Origin: Saccoglossus kowalevskii
Taxonomy: Eukaryota > Hemichordata > Enteropneusta > Harrimaniidae
Direction of reading: 5' to 3'
NCBI RefSeq assembly: GCF_000003605.2
Contig: NW_003156734.1
Location: 828,383-877,444, forward strand
DNA: 49,062 nt
Below, one piece after another: positions 13,101-25,977 of this stretch (positions within the stretch are counted from its first letter, which is position 1; each line of letters opens with the position of its first letter). The position numbers and the translations under genes are program-made. Below the pieces are notes generated by a model. It had not been told where the DNA came from and ran no database searches. It saw only the letters and a list, made by a program, of their open reading frames with translations.

Positions 13101-14462
13101 CAGGCCGGCAATAAGGGTTAATTTCATCATTCATCACGAAGTAGGAAAGTCCAAATTGACACTGCGCGCCATTGTTTGCACGAATACATCATCTACCATA
13201 AGAAGAAATAACAGGGAATATTGACGCAAGCAAAACAAACAGTTTTTACAAAAGTCTTTTTCGGAATCATTTAAATTTCTCCTGCTAGCAGCAAGTTTTT
13301 TTTCTATTGGAGCCATTGTTATATGGAGTGAAGCATGTTGGGAGAATCATGTCTACAGCCAATCAATTTTTGATAGGAATACTGAATGGTAGAGTACTCA
13401 TTCATCTCCACTAGATGCCTCTGGGTTGGATGGATATCCCAGGGATACCCCCTCCTACTATGTGCTTCTTTACTCATTCATCAGTCAGCCAATCTTCTAA
13501 GTAGACCTGTTTTACAACCAAGTTGTTACAACAAAAAACCCCTGCTGTTCGCCTTACTACAGAGTTTCCAAACACTTGATGACTAAGTAATTTCAATTTT
13601 CTATAAAAAGTCAAGTACCTAATTTGTTTTTTTTTACAACAAGATGAGACAATATCACAAAAATTAATTTCCACTTTCACAGGTGTATATTATAATGTTC
13701 CAAATTTTACAATCTTAGAAACAAGATGTCTGGTTACCATGAAGGTAATTTTTATTTTAACAGGACTGTGTGAAGTGAGTGGAACGTCAACACGAATTAA
13801 CAGCGGATATGACTCAGATTTATCGCAGTGATATCCAAACTAATTGGTATGAGGAATGTTTGTGGCTGCTCACAAATTGGACAAGTAAACTACAGGAACA
13901 TGCAATGAAGGGTCTAATCACCACATCTGTTCCTTTAATTTCAGCCTAACACTCTGTATCTGGACAAGATTATACACCCTGCCAAACATTTCAAAGTTTC
14001 ATTTGATCTCGGATATTGGAGAAAAGGTATCCTGTTGAGGCACCACTTCAAAGACATACCATCGAGACAGCCTAGCAAACATAATCCAACCCTATAATAC
14101 TGTTAGTTGCCACTTTCTCAACCATACAGAATAGTTATAAGTGTCGGCAAATTGTCATTCGATCTTTGTTTTGTCTTGCTGAGCATCTTAACTTTGGAGC
14201 CATTCTTGAGTATTCCTACTATTGGTAAATAAACTGCTTTTAAGTGTCAAAGTGCCGACACATTGCTATGATTCAATGGCTTAGATCACATGACTAATTG
14301 TCGTCTATGATATTATACAATAAAGTCCCTGGTTCATAATGGTCCAAACTGTAAACATCTTGGTGAAAGTTTTCTCAATCACTGATTTTAAATACTGCTC
14401 ACCAGGTAACACCTGATCATATCGTCCCAATCCCTAGCTGTTCTTAAGCAGGCTGCGATGAT

Positions 14463-14637
14463 CTTTGATCGACAAATGCCTGCCTTCTGCAGCCTATAAT
14501 TCCATGCCCCGGCTAAAGATCAAAGTGGACAACTACTTATCCCAGACTGCATAATATACAAGGCTTATATAAACAGTAAACAGAAAGCAGACAAACAGAC
14601 CTTTGCCACAAAAGCACTTGAAGTTGGACGATCAAAG
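14463..14637. promoter_or_regulatory. Cluster of three TCF/LEF-type motifs (possible enhancer)
   Basis: CTTTGATC occurs at 14463-14470 and its reverse complement GATCAAAG at 14518-14525 and 14630-14637. This 8-mer fits the TCF/LEF consensus CTTTGAT(C/G). Further single copies lie near 15769 and 17019. Three sites in 175 bp inside a presumed intron of a PDZRN-type gene suggest a possible Wnt-responsive element. The motif is short, and AT-rich DNA yields some by chance, so function is inference only. Confidence 0.25.
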
Positions 14638-17297
14638 AAAAGTGCCGAGAAAAGCCGCAATGGGAAAACAAAAGTAAATTTGCGTATTAGATAAAACTAA
14701 TCCACACTGTGAACAGTGGATAATAGAATAATCCTTACACTATCAGACCATGTACTCAATCCACCCGACAAGGTGACTAGCTAAATTATGGTATAATAGT
14801 TTCCAATGATCATTGTGCATATTGCCGTACTATTGTGCCAGTTGCCTTCAAAGAGAGACCGACCATCCACAAACTACAACACTATATTATATAAACAACA
14901 CCAACATGTTGAATATGGGATAACGTTGGCACACAGTCTGCGCACACCTCTACGTTATTTCCCCTGTTGAGATTTACCTTCCACTTTGCAGACTTTACTA
15001 AGTAACGTAAGTGTTGCTTACATGGCCTTGATTGAATGGGTAATACCCAGCTCTATACACAGTTCCCCTTCGCAGAGTCTTCAGTCGGCATCCTCTTTTA
15101 TAGCTCCTAATTAAACAACTAAGTTACCTGCGACGTCCTCACTGGTCAGCAGCTAGCCAAGCATAATCGCAACCATGGAAGGGCAATTTTCCCAATATCT
15201 TCTGTGTCAATTAAATTTTATAGTTTCCTTGTATGTTTCTGGCACACAACGCTGTTTTTTTCTCAAAGATTATTTAAGTCATCGCGATCCACTACCACTA
15301 ACTCCAATGAAGAAGGATCTGAAAGGCCCCCTACCCCCTTACCAAATAGAGACTAACTGGAGGAATCATTTACAGCAACCTAGGGCTAGAAACGGTGATT
15401 GTAATGAGTGTTTGTTTTTCTGTAGTCAATCGACTGTATAATTCTTTTGTACATAGTCTTTAAAGCCCATTAGAAGGTTGGGAAATGAACAAATTATAAT
15501 GCATAGTACAAGGCTTCAACAACTAGAGAAACTTATTTGAGATGAACACTAGTACTTTAAAAATATTGTAATAACATTGACATAGTAAGTCATGTAAATT
15601 AGTTACCAAAACATTTTCTGAATAAACATAGTGAAATTTTTTTTTTTTTAATTACGGATTTTAAACCCAAAATAGTAGCCTCAATGTTTGCCTTATTAGT
15701 AGTACACCTAGAGGTACCGTATTTGGTTCATTAGAAACGCATCTCAATTAATGAGTAAAAAGGCCTACTTTGATCAGAAACATGCTAACCTAAGTGTCGC
15801 GCTCTGACATGACATTTACATAAAGGGAAAGACATCAATCCCAGGGATTGAACCATGGCATTTACTACCTAGTAAATGTGGAATTATATTATTACATCAT
15901 GCACGCAAGCATACATGCTTTAAACCACTTAATTTTCGCTCCTAGGAATTCTTTCGATTTGATGGTATTCATGAAGTCAAAATTTTGCTGAAATTTAATG
16001 TCAAAGGCTCCGAACGCTACAACACTACAAAATTTGTTGATTTTCACTGACTTATAAAATTCCACCCAAAAATTTCTTTTTTCATAAAATTAAAACAGTT
16101 TACACTAACTCTAGATAGTATTGGCAAAGAAAACCTGGAGATAAATCAGCCAAAGAATAGTAATATACGACAGATTGATAGTAATTTACATATACAATAT
16201 AAAAATTATCCCAGGGAGGACAAGCAGTTTGTAATTGTAGTAAATAACATAAAACCACACAAACACTGTAGGGATTTCAATGGGTCCACATCTCACCAAT
16301 CAATTTTCATAAAATATTAAAAATGCCTTTGGACATTTTCACCTCTGGGAAGTGACTTCAACGATGCATAACAATCAAGAAAACTGGCAGCTGTCTATAC
16401 TAGAAATACATCTTTGCGGCAAAAAAAATTATAATTAGGAATAAATTCTGCAGAAATCAAGCACTATGATGATGAAATATCCTTGATTGAGAGAAGAAAC
16501 AATTGTTTTTTGGGAGGGGGGGACTTAATGATGTGAAGCAACAATGATGACATCATTGATCAACCTTCTGCCTTCCTTTCTTCATCACAACAGTCTAGTT
16601 GCTAAGCAACCATGATGATAAAAGGTCAGATGGCACCACATAACTATGAAGCAGGAAGGCTGGCATCAGTGTTGTATATTAATATCAAAAGTGTGCTTGT
16701 ACGTGTCTAGTTTTACATATAAAGCAAATTAACGTCAAAAGAAAATTGTACATGTATCGTATTTTAAATCATCTCGCCAGACATGCCTTTATTGTGTAAA
16801 TGGGCTGTACTGAAAATGGGAAGTGATTGCTATCTTCGGCATTGCGTGCCCCGCAATTGGCAGAGACAGATGACATCACCTACTTTCATGACATAACACA
16901 AATGGAATGAAACACAATACTAGAAAGCACTTCCCCTTCATTCTGTGCAAATCAATCTCGGATCAGATCTGTCACCCAGGCACCCTGAATATCCAACTTG
17001 TCGTTTTTATTAATGTTCGTCTTTGATCACAGCTAATAGGGTTGTCAAACAGTGGTGCCACAGAAAGGGTTCCTTGTGTACAAATTAAACTCATCTGAGA
17101 GGGGAGGGGAGGGGGAGTTACTCCAAGAAAAGCACAAATTCAGCACACTGAATAATTCAAAACAGGATTCTATTTCACAATGTTATGAATTAATATTTTA
17201 ATTATAAAAAATTGCCAAAGTGAGAGTGTTTATTTTTTTAAGGAGTACATACTGCATAGGAATGAATGACATACATAAATCCACCTCTTTTCCCATA

Positions 17298-17508
17298 TAC
17301 TGTAAAATGGTTAATTATTCACTGGGTTTTAATTTTGCTTATTTCGCTGACTGGAAAATGTGCTAAATTAAAACCTAGTGAATATGTAAAATTTAGCATA
17401 GAACATATTATCTAAATGATAAAAGCGTGAATTTAAAACCCACAGAAAATGCCTGAAATGGTAAAACAGCAAAATTTAAACCCAGTGAAAATTAGTCATT
17501 TTACAGTA
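17298..17508. mobile_element. MITE family B, copy 2, full length
   Basis: It starts TACTGTAAAATGGTTAATTA and ends AATTAGTCATTTTACAGTA. The arms pair over about 40 bp, including TTCACTGGGTTTTAATTTTG on the left and CAAAATTTAAACCCAGTGAA on the right. A central second palindrome carries AAAACCTAGTGAATATG and GCGTGAATTTAAAACCC. This is the best preserved family B copy in the window and defines its ends. Confidence 0.85.
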
Positions 17509-20500
17509 CCTACTGGGGCGGAACTATTCACGCAGTCACTGTCATCAAGCCACTCATAGGGAATGCAAACTGCCAATTACAATTTCAAAGTACATGTACC
17601 ACCCTTTTTTTTTGGTCTATGAATTTGATTATTTTTTTGAAATTTGATAATGGGCGCTGTAGATTACTCTGACAAATATGTAATCACCAAACATATTAAT
17701 AAAATTTACATTGGGTATGTGTGTATATTACGATTCAATTTGCTCTGACCACCTGAACTTTTTTTGTTTGATATGACAGTAAACTCTCTTGATTAATTTG
17801 AAAATAGAATTATTATACAGAAACAAATGTAATTTTTTTTATCAGTTTGAGACCAATTATAGTTGAAATGAATAATGCCATTTGATTACATTAGTTGATA
17901 ATGTGGATATAATTTAAATCAATTTTCAAATTTATTGACACAGAATGACCGACTGTAGTGCCTGAAATTGCTGAAAACATAACCAAGATTGAATTAGAGA
18001 ATATTCTTGGCATTTCTAAGTATTCATTTGATGTAGAATATCATTGAAAACAAGGATGACACTAATAACGCACAACTTAAATTTCCACATAAAATTTTAT
18101 TCCGTTCTGATATTATTTAACTTTAACAATTAATCAGTAATTACACAGTATCACAAACATTGTTGGTTTTCTGAATGAAATAAATCCCTTGGATCTCATT
18201 CTGACTGTCAGTCTGTGCGTAAAACAAACAATTAGAACTTTATATAAGAGTCAATGTCCATAAATCGTGGCAAGCCTTTAAAAGATACACAAAGATGCAG
18301 TTGAACATTTTAGTGAAATATTTGGCATAGTTTGGGAGACAGAATAACCTGGTAGAGAGGTATGTGAAGTAGGGACTCTAGGCTGCTGTCACTGGCGTTA
18401 TCTTCAGCACCGAGTGTTGATTGGTACGCCTACATACCTAACCACTCGTCAATCATTAATCATAGACCGGGGCACTAATCTGTTAACTCCCAGTGTTATT
18501 TTGTCTAGTTGATGGGAGTGGATTTGGTCATGGTACCACACACTGATACACGTGGCACACACTCACGAACTCTTTCTGCAGTTTACAAACTCAAGCACTT
18601 CTTTTGTTAATCTATTTTTACGTTGTACTGGTTAGGCACACTTACCCAATGCCACACACACTGACAGCCAGCCACAAACCTCTCATCCCCTCCAGCAGGA
18701 GTCACTCTGTCTAAAAACACACAAAGCAGTTTTCACCTATAGCCGTAAACATTCAAGATATTTATTGTGCTTTAGGATAGATACCCCGTTTGTCGAAATC
18801 TTGATACGCGGGACCCTCCGCGGTTAATCCTGCCTGCAGGGCAGGGTTATAGAAACTGGACAAGTGGCCCTGATTTATAGCTTTCATCTCTTACACTGTT
18901 ATGGCACCTATAAAAGATAAGTGACTGACCTCTGACCTTTTTTCATCCAATTCAGCCCAGCATTATTACCAACTCACGTTTTCGTATTAGAAGTCTCGTT
19001 TCGACACAATAACCACCGAGTAACGAGTAAATACTTTAAACTAAGCTAGAAAGAGCAAAAACAGCCGAGGGAACGATTAAGAGGACCCCACTATGAGTTG
19101 CTAGGTGTGGGTGATCAGATAGCAATAAATCTTTTTTTTTCTTTAATACGCAAGACGTGATCACAGGTAGAGATGAAGGTTAACTACAGGTCATCTCAAG
19201 GTGTTCTTTGTTGACATGGACGATTTTACAGGATGGCTATATTTACATCCGTCTCAAAACAAAGACAGGTCATTACTGACATGAAGATACGCCAAAACAC
19301 ATGACTGTATCAAAAATGTGAGTCACCACTGCTTTCGCATGGCTTTACACCATCTTTCTTCCTCAAAATAGTTTGAAAATTCAAATTTTCTGGATTAACT
19401 TGTTAAATAAACTTTATTTTACTAAATCAAAACAGAAAATCCATATGGTAACCATACCACTTGAGTTGTTCAGAGAACTGAATACAAGGAATTACCCTCA
19501 ATTATGACCTAACCAATCAGGTAACAGCTTAAATATTTACTTGGTATGAACCAATCACAATTTGTCTACTGTAAATTGCAACACACATCAAATATAAAAT
19601 CCATTTGAAGAAAAAAAAAACTCATTTCACATAATTATCTTTTTTTTTCAAATATTCATCGGTTGGATGGATGAATGGTTTTTTGACAATGAGAGTAAGA
19701 CAGACTTGTCTGAAATATCAATTTATTCTTTACTTTGGAAAATAAATGAAAAAAATGCACAAGGGAGTACTTAACTGCCGATGTAATGATATAGACCAAT
19801 ATGGTGGACAAATGAATTGGTATAAAAAACGTCAGTTCAAGTAGAAATGATATTTATCAATACAGATCAAATACATAGTTTACACTAAATTTCAAAATGC
19901 CTGTATGTCTACATTGACTTTTGTGAACATTTCACAAAATAAATTTCTCCAAAAAAAAACCAACTATAGATGACCTCATTTGCAGTTGATGAAAACGATG
20001 TTATTATCATCATAGATCACAGTACTGAAATCCAGACCATAAAAAAAAAAATTGCAATTGGCGATATCACTGGGGCTAAACTTAATGGCCATACAATCCA
20101 GTGAATAGTAAACGCAATATATCTCTTAGCAAGGACTTTAAATGGGAAGGGTTTAATTCGTTATCTCTTTTCGATGGTTACAAATGTATAACAAAGGTCT
20201 ATTACCTCTTATCCAGAGTGTAACCAATGTCGGGGCTTTCAATGCCCGCCTTGGTAATGACACTTCAGCGCATACCGCAAAGCATTCACTAAAAAGTAAG
20301 AAAGTCTTTTGAAGTGTTTGTTAACCTCAGTGAATTTTGGGCAAAACAGGAAGCGGAATAACTACATCACTCAGTACAGTATTGCCTTACACCGTACATC
20401 ACTCAGTTTGCTCCAAAATGCACTTCCCTAATGCCATTAAGTGCACGCAATTAAAGCCAGAATTGTCATACAAGAATATTTCAAATTAATATTTCAGTGC

Positions 20501-22915
20501 AATTCTAATGATTTTTTTACGGCTCACTGGAAAATTTGCAATTATGCTACTTTTTTTTTAATGATCATTAGATGAAAAGAATATTTGTTTCCATGATACC
20601 CAAATCAAAAAATTGCCTTATCTTTTTTTTTTTTTTTATAGATTCCTGTGTTAACGCTGCATCGTAAAACGCAGTAGCACTGATAAGGTTTAAAATTTCA
20701 ATGACTTTATTGAAAGTGTACAAGATAAAATTGGGAAATTTACAGCAGACGCAGTATCGGTAATAAATAGGTATGAATATTTAGCAATCAGCATCAACGA
20801 TATGTACGACAGAGACCGAATAAAGTAATCCACGTCCACCAACATAATATACATGTAAAATAATCCATAATATATAAGTTGTATGCTCTTGTCATTTTTA
20901 GAGCCAAGCTTTACTCCTGATATGTGCCCATTATCTGTCTGTATTAACAATATTAATAACCTGTATCAGTCTGTTTATTGGTTGGCTGCAGTGCTATTAA
21001 GCATGACCGTGTGCGCAAACAATACCGATTCAACACTAATCCGAATTATAGAAAGCGAAAAACTTTCCGAAATGAAAGGAAACACAGCAGACAGGTGCAG
21101 ATTTACGAAGGAAATCCCTGAATTAAACTAATGAAAAAAAGGGTACTTGATTTTGACAATATAAGACAGGGTTTAAAGGATTAAGATTGCTTTACCCTCC
21201 AATTCTATTATAATTGGCCATACAAATAAAAATAATGAAACACTATTTTGATAATAGCTACCTGGATGCTTTGTTCTCAGAAACACATTTATTTGTTCAT
21301 GCTTTTTTTTTAAATAGAATCCCAACCTTGACACTGAGCGTAAGAGGTTGAATATTTGTAATTAACTTAAGGGACAGGCCATTAATTTAAATGGGGTACT
21401 TTTTTTTAGTTCTCAGACCATTGTACTAATAGGAATTTTTAAGTTGCCTCCTACCAATTTTAATCTGATTCCCCAATCCCTACCCCATCAACTCACCACC
21501 ACACCCACAAATAATTATTGGTTCAACCCTGATTACTCTCATCGTCATAGATTTAAATTGTGTATGTAAACAAGGATATAATTTTGATTTTTAAGAGAAA
21601 GATTAGAAATATATATAATGTGTTGTTATGATTCTATCTATATTACTGGTGTAGTGAAAAAGGAAACAAAGGATCTTGCACATCCGGACCAATCATCTCC
21701 ATCACATCATCCGGCAAACCCAAGCAAAATAACAATAGAAATCAGAGACAATCCATTGTCTTTCCATCTGTTACAGCTGCACAAGGAGCAACTCGTCAAT
21801 GGAGAAATGTCTGCCATTTCCGAATGCTGCGATGGCCTCTAGCACTCCAAAAGAGACAAGTACACCACTGTTAAGTGAGCTAACCACCTATGTCTAACAA
21901 TACACAGCTTTTTACTTGATTACAACTACAGAGCTTTTTTTTTGATATCAACTACTCGAAACTCCAGTGAAAGGACCGGGCTACGTAAGTGCCATTTTGT
22001 GTGTATCAAATATAAAGGAATTGCTACAAATAATGGCACCCTGCTTGCGGACTTCCACTACAACCAACAGCCATTGTAATTTTATATACCAGTTTCCCCT
22101 GGAGGCTTCAACATTATAAAAGCAGGGATAAATGACTTCTAAAATAAGTCCTCGTTACTGTGAGCCACACACCAAGAATATTGCGTAGTCTAGCAGCAAC
22201 AGAAATACATAATACACACCGAGATGCCGAATATTTAAGCTTTATAATTTCTATAGGAAAAAAGAAAAAAAGTGCTCACGAAAAAAATTATCTCTCAATA
22301 TTGAAATTCAACATTGGTGTCATATTGTACAGGTCATCGCTAATAAATACTCTTATATTTGTTGTATCTAATGCAGTTAACGGGATTATGGAATTGCAAT
22401 CAGTATGTTACTTTTATTACTATTCCACATGTCAACAAAAATAAACACACGAAAATACAGACTGAAAAATTACATCCTCATATCACACAAAAATTACCAG
22501 CATTTTAGCGAATCAAATAAAACATAGACACAAATTTGAGAGTAACACTAACATCATTTTCATCTCATCCAACTAACTACTTTATTTTAATGTAACTATG
22601 GTGCTATTCTTTTGTCAGACAAACCTTTCTCATTTTTAAATTTAATAGAGGCCGAGACCCACAGTCTTTATGCTGAATGCACTACTTTACAACCATTTCA
22701 ATTACTGCGTTGTAATTCCCCAAGTGGGCCGAGTTTTGGGAAAAAAACAGTGGGGCTACCTGTCTGTGTGTGTGTGTATGTGTATTTGTTTGGTGCCTGG
22801 GGCTACCTTGTACATGCATACGCTTCGTTTACAATATATTCTTTTCAGAATTGTCAAATTCAGTTTTTGTTCAGTTTTTCAGTTGTTGTTTTTTTTCTCT
22901 GTCTGAAATTGAATA

Positions 22916-22940
22916 TGTACATTCCAATGTACATTCCAAT
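22916..22940. promoter_or_regulatory. Tandem pair of TEAD-type motifs (ACATTCCA twice)
   Basis: A 12-bp unit TGTACATTCCAA is repeated exactly (22916-22927 and 22928-22939). Each unit holds ACATTCCA, which matches the TEAD/Scalloped consensus CATTCC(A/T), and the spacing is 12 bp, close to one helical turn plus. It lies in the presumed PDZRN intron, just after a GT-rich microsatellite near 22765-22790. It could equally be a neutral duplication. Confidence 0.25.
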
Positions 22941-24730
22941 CTGTGTTGTAAATGAACAACTAGGTCATGTGACATGCAAAGTTTTCTAGAAATCAAGAGA
23001 GAGAGAACGATGCGGCTAATTTCCATACTGATTCAATTTGCTAAACACATGTGATGTCCTTGCGCCTTGAAAACTGAACTTCCCCCCTGTGTGCGTAACT
23101 GTGAACCAGATATCCTTATTTTACACAAACATGCTTTATTTTTTTCTGTCAATTACAGCAGTGTCAGTGTGGTTGAGAGGCTTTCCCAGGAAGCTCAGTT
23201 TCTCCATTCACCTACAGCTGGTGTGTCACCTTTGCCCACAATAACAAAGGTCAGTGAAGACCGTCTCTGGCGATGAGTCGACTCTTTGCGGTCCCTGTCG
23301 TTAGGTCAACTCCTTGAATTGTACATCATTACAAAAAAAAGACAAGCACAATGTCATTCATTGTCGTGACATTGGTGACAACTTTGAAACTATAAATTCC
23401 TCCACTTTGTATGTATGAAATAAACACAATAGGAAGCGAAATGAACAAAACCTGCAATTATAACAACAGACTGTGCAGTTCTGAATGTACCTGAGAAAAC
23501 CCGATCATTTTAGTGGATCACCGATACACCTGTCTAGACACAACAAGATTCTGTCGCTTCTTTTTTTCTCAGTGCGGTCACTGCACACAAATGTTCCAAA
23601 GAAGAAAACAATAACTAAGGTCGAACAATAATGTATGTGTGAATGAAAGGTCGGATTTACTACATGTGGTGTTTGGTGAAACGGCAATGATCAGCCAGTG
23701 ATCAGCGGGTAGATCAAAGAGTTTGCTTCGTGTCAGTCAGTCCCTCCTAGGGTAAAACAACAGACTAGTACTGATACAGTCCCAGCGGGGAGTACCACCT
23801 AAATCATTATCATCCCCAAATAATGAAGAAAGCTGGTCCGAACACAGCGACCGGCTTCAACAAAAACACCTTGAAACTACAAATGTTACCGCAAAGTAGC
23901 CGACACTCTAAAAAGCAGGAAAAAAAGAACAAATCCTGGATTTTGAACTTCTGCCAAACTTTCAATTTAATGTCTGGTTTCACATCAAGGCACCCTTAAT
24001 GATGGGGGATAGATCTAAGATACTAATTATTTCAACATTAAATCAGCTGTTTACCAGTACGAACCAATGAATACAAACTAATGAACTGTCTCGTTACTAA
24101 GCCTCCATTATTCATTATCCAACTTGACGTCTTACGTCCAAGGCGGTATAACTATGCGGTAAAATCCAAAACACCTCTCCCCCTCTCTTCCTCCACGCCA
24201 CTCCAACAAGGTTATTATAAACATATGGGTATAACGGTAGTCATGGGAGCAATACAATGTAATGTACACCTGAAAATGTTGGATTAAGATTTCAAAATCT
24301 GAGGGAGACCCAACTTGCAATTTTATCTCACTGTTTACGATTTCGCAGGAATTCTTCAACTTTTAATAATATCGCTTATTGCAACATTACCTTTCTGTTT
24401 ACAACTTTGCTTCCCAACTACTTATTGCTCTACCATCAAAATATTTCACACCTGAGCTTTGATGAGTACAAACCAGTGGGTCAGTGCACTCGATAAAAAT
24501 AGCTAAAGCATGCTCACCGCAAAATACACACATAGGATTTCAATCAGGTGTGTGGGACTCCCTTAGTTGTTAAAGGGCTTGACTGCAATATTTTCAAGGC
24601 ATGGCAATTAGGGCAAATGACTGAGTTAACATGAGATGTAGATCCCTGCCATTCACGTCACTTTGTTCCAGTGTGTAGTATTGTTCGTAACATGCATTTG
24701 GAACTTTTCAAGCATTCTTATATGGGCCCA

Positions 24731-24800
24731 GCTTGATAGCCGAGAGTTCTCAGCGGTGCATAGCAGTGACCGGGATTGGTGGATAGGGTTTCAATGCAAC
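24731..24800 (+). mobile_element. Candidate tRNA-Leu/Ser-derived SINE head
   Basis: TAGCCGAGAG at 24737-24746 resembles a pol III A box of Leu/Ser-type tRNAs (TGGCCGAGNGG). GGTTTCAATGC at 24787-24797 resembles a degenerate B box (GGTTCGANTCC). They are about 50 bp apart, as expected for a long-variable-arm tRNA. No good acceptor or T stem can be drawn, so it is not a functional tRNA. The downstream body and 3' end of the element could not be delimited. Confidence 0.35.
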
Positions 24801-25875
24801 CCGAACCTTACAGAAGTGTTTCCAGTGCCGGTATAACAGAAACACATATATTCTATTACAGACCGATAAAGTTAGCATACTTATCAACAATTTGTCCAAA
24901 AACAAACTTAATAGGAAAACGGTCTGGAACAAGTAACAACTGAGCAAAATCGGTGAAGCGGAAAAATTGAAAATATATCTAACTGTGAAAACAACAAGCA
25001 AACTGTACACAACTACTGATCAAGTAAATAAGTTTTCTTATCCCATACTTCCGGTGTTTAGCTTCAGAAATTTTTATCTAATTGTGTTTTGACGACTGAA
25101 GTTGTTATGAGCGTATTGCAGTGTGTAAACAGAGGTGCACATTGTTAAGAATGGGCCATGCTTCTATTTGACTTGTTACGCCTCATGAAAAGATCCTGAA
25201 TATCTACAACAGGGAATTTGAAAGCTGAGATAGGGAGTTTACTGTTCTAAGCTGACCTTTGCCCCTGACCCAACTCACTCCAAGAATTAGTGGTTGTTTG
25301 TTCAGGGCTATCACAAAGGTGTTAGGATAAATATGGTGATGTCATGACTTACAAAGCCAAAATGTAGCAATTCTTATTAAAAAAAAAAAGAAATCACAAG
25401 TTGGCGTTAATGAGTGAAAATGACTGTTGGTCATACACATTATTCCGGGTGTTATATGTTAGTGTTTTGTTTAAATGCTAATTGACTAAACAACAGTGAT
25501 ATACAATGACTTTGTGGAATTATGCCAGAAATTAATTGAACTCTAATAAAACAAACATAACTGTTGGGAAAGTTCAGCAAGGTTGCTCCTGCCTCCCAAC
25601 TTGTACAAATAAATTGGACATGCTGGGCAGGAGCTGCTTCATCATCATCATCATCCCAGCAAAGAAAGATACAGACAATTCCCCATGGAGTGAAAATGGA
25701 AGAATTTTTAATTTCCATTTGAAACTACTGAATAATAATTATGTGCATTATGAAATCAACGTATTCAGTTGGTGCAATTGAATACAAATAATATAAATAC
25801 TTAAAAGCAATGAAGTCTTGGTGAGTCACCAACGGTTGGCCCTTGGAGATCACAGAGAAACAAACTCAAATGTAC

Positions 25876-25977
25876 CTGTATAATGCGGTCGTTCACTTTG
25901 AGCTTGCCCCTGTCTGCTGGACCGTGATCCGTAACTCTGGAAACAACAATTCCTTCAGCAGGCAAAGCACCATCAAT
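25876..25977 (-). CDS. PDZRN3: PDZRN3/4-type E3 ligase, exon 3 (second part of PDZ1)
   Basis: Thirty-four in-frame codons, residues about 265-298 of the predicted protein. It continues PDZ1 after the carboxylate-binding loop. The segments AEGIVVSRVTDHGPADR and KLKVNDRIIQ match the strand C, helix A and 'GD-I-x-VNG' parts of PDZ1 in vertebrate PDZRN3 (EGIFVSKIVDSGPA, DRIIEVNG). The acceptor is CAATCTCAG before 25977 and the donor CAG/GTACA after 25876; both junctions are phase 0. The exon ends exactly before the expected V-N-G, the same place I recall for the vertebrate exon boundary. The loop joining it to exon 2 is several residues shorter than in vertebrates. The next exon was not found in the window. 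The symbol denotes the family; the gene may be an unduplicated precursor of PDZRN3 and PDZRN4. Confidence 0.92.

Larger units (their letters stand above)
1..25875 (-). other. Presumed large intron 3 of the PDZRN-type gene (no exon found)
   Basis: Exon 3 of the PDZRN-type gene ends at 25876 with a GT donor in the middle of PDZ1, so transcription must continue leftwards. I looked on the minus strand for the expected continuation (an acceptor followed by V-N-G or V-D-G and the rest of PDZ1), for a second PDZ and for the family C-terminus, and found none with a usable acceptor. The stretch is AT-rich, low in CpG, and holds minisatellites, a satellite array, several MITEs and a SINE-like head, which are listed separately. 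Apart from those I see nothing gene-like in 10137-14460, 14640-17297, 17509-22915 or 22941-24730. An undetected short exon remains possible. Confidence 0.6.

Noticed and set aside
13943..14023. Plus-strand exon-like segment between TTAATTTCAG and AAAAG/GTATCC
   Set aside because: The peptide has no recognisable family, there are no neighbouring exons, and it lies in a low-CpG intron on the opposite strand.
18785..18885. Coding-like minus-strand frame (about 42 codons to a stop)
   Set aside because: No family match, no convincing acceptor, and it does not resemble the PDZRN C-terminus.
23180..23217. Minus-strand acceptor CTGTAG followed by VNGETEL
   Set aside because: The frame stops after 15 codons, the sequence is not PDZ-like beyond VNG, and the pyrimidine tract is weak.
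24601..24656. Minus-strand string VNGRDL, identical to the start of the expected PDZRN exon 4
   Set aside because: No AG acceptor precedes the Val codon, the frame stops after 20 codons without a donor, and the residues after RDL do not match PDZ1. Treated as coincidence.
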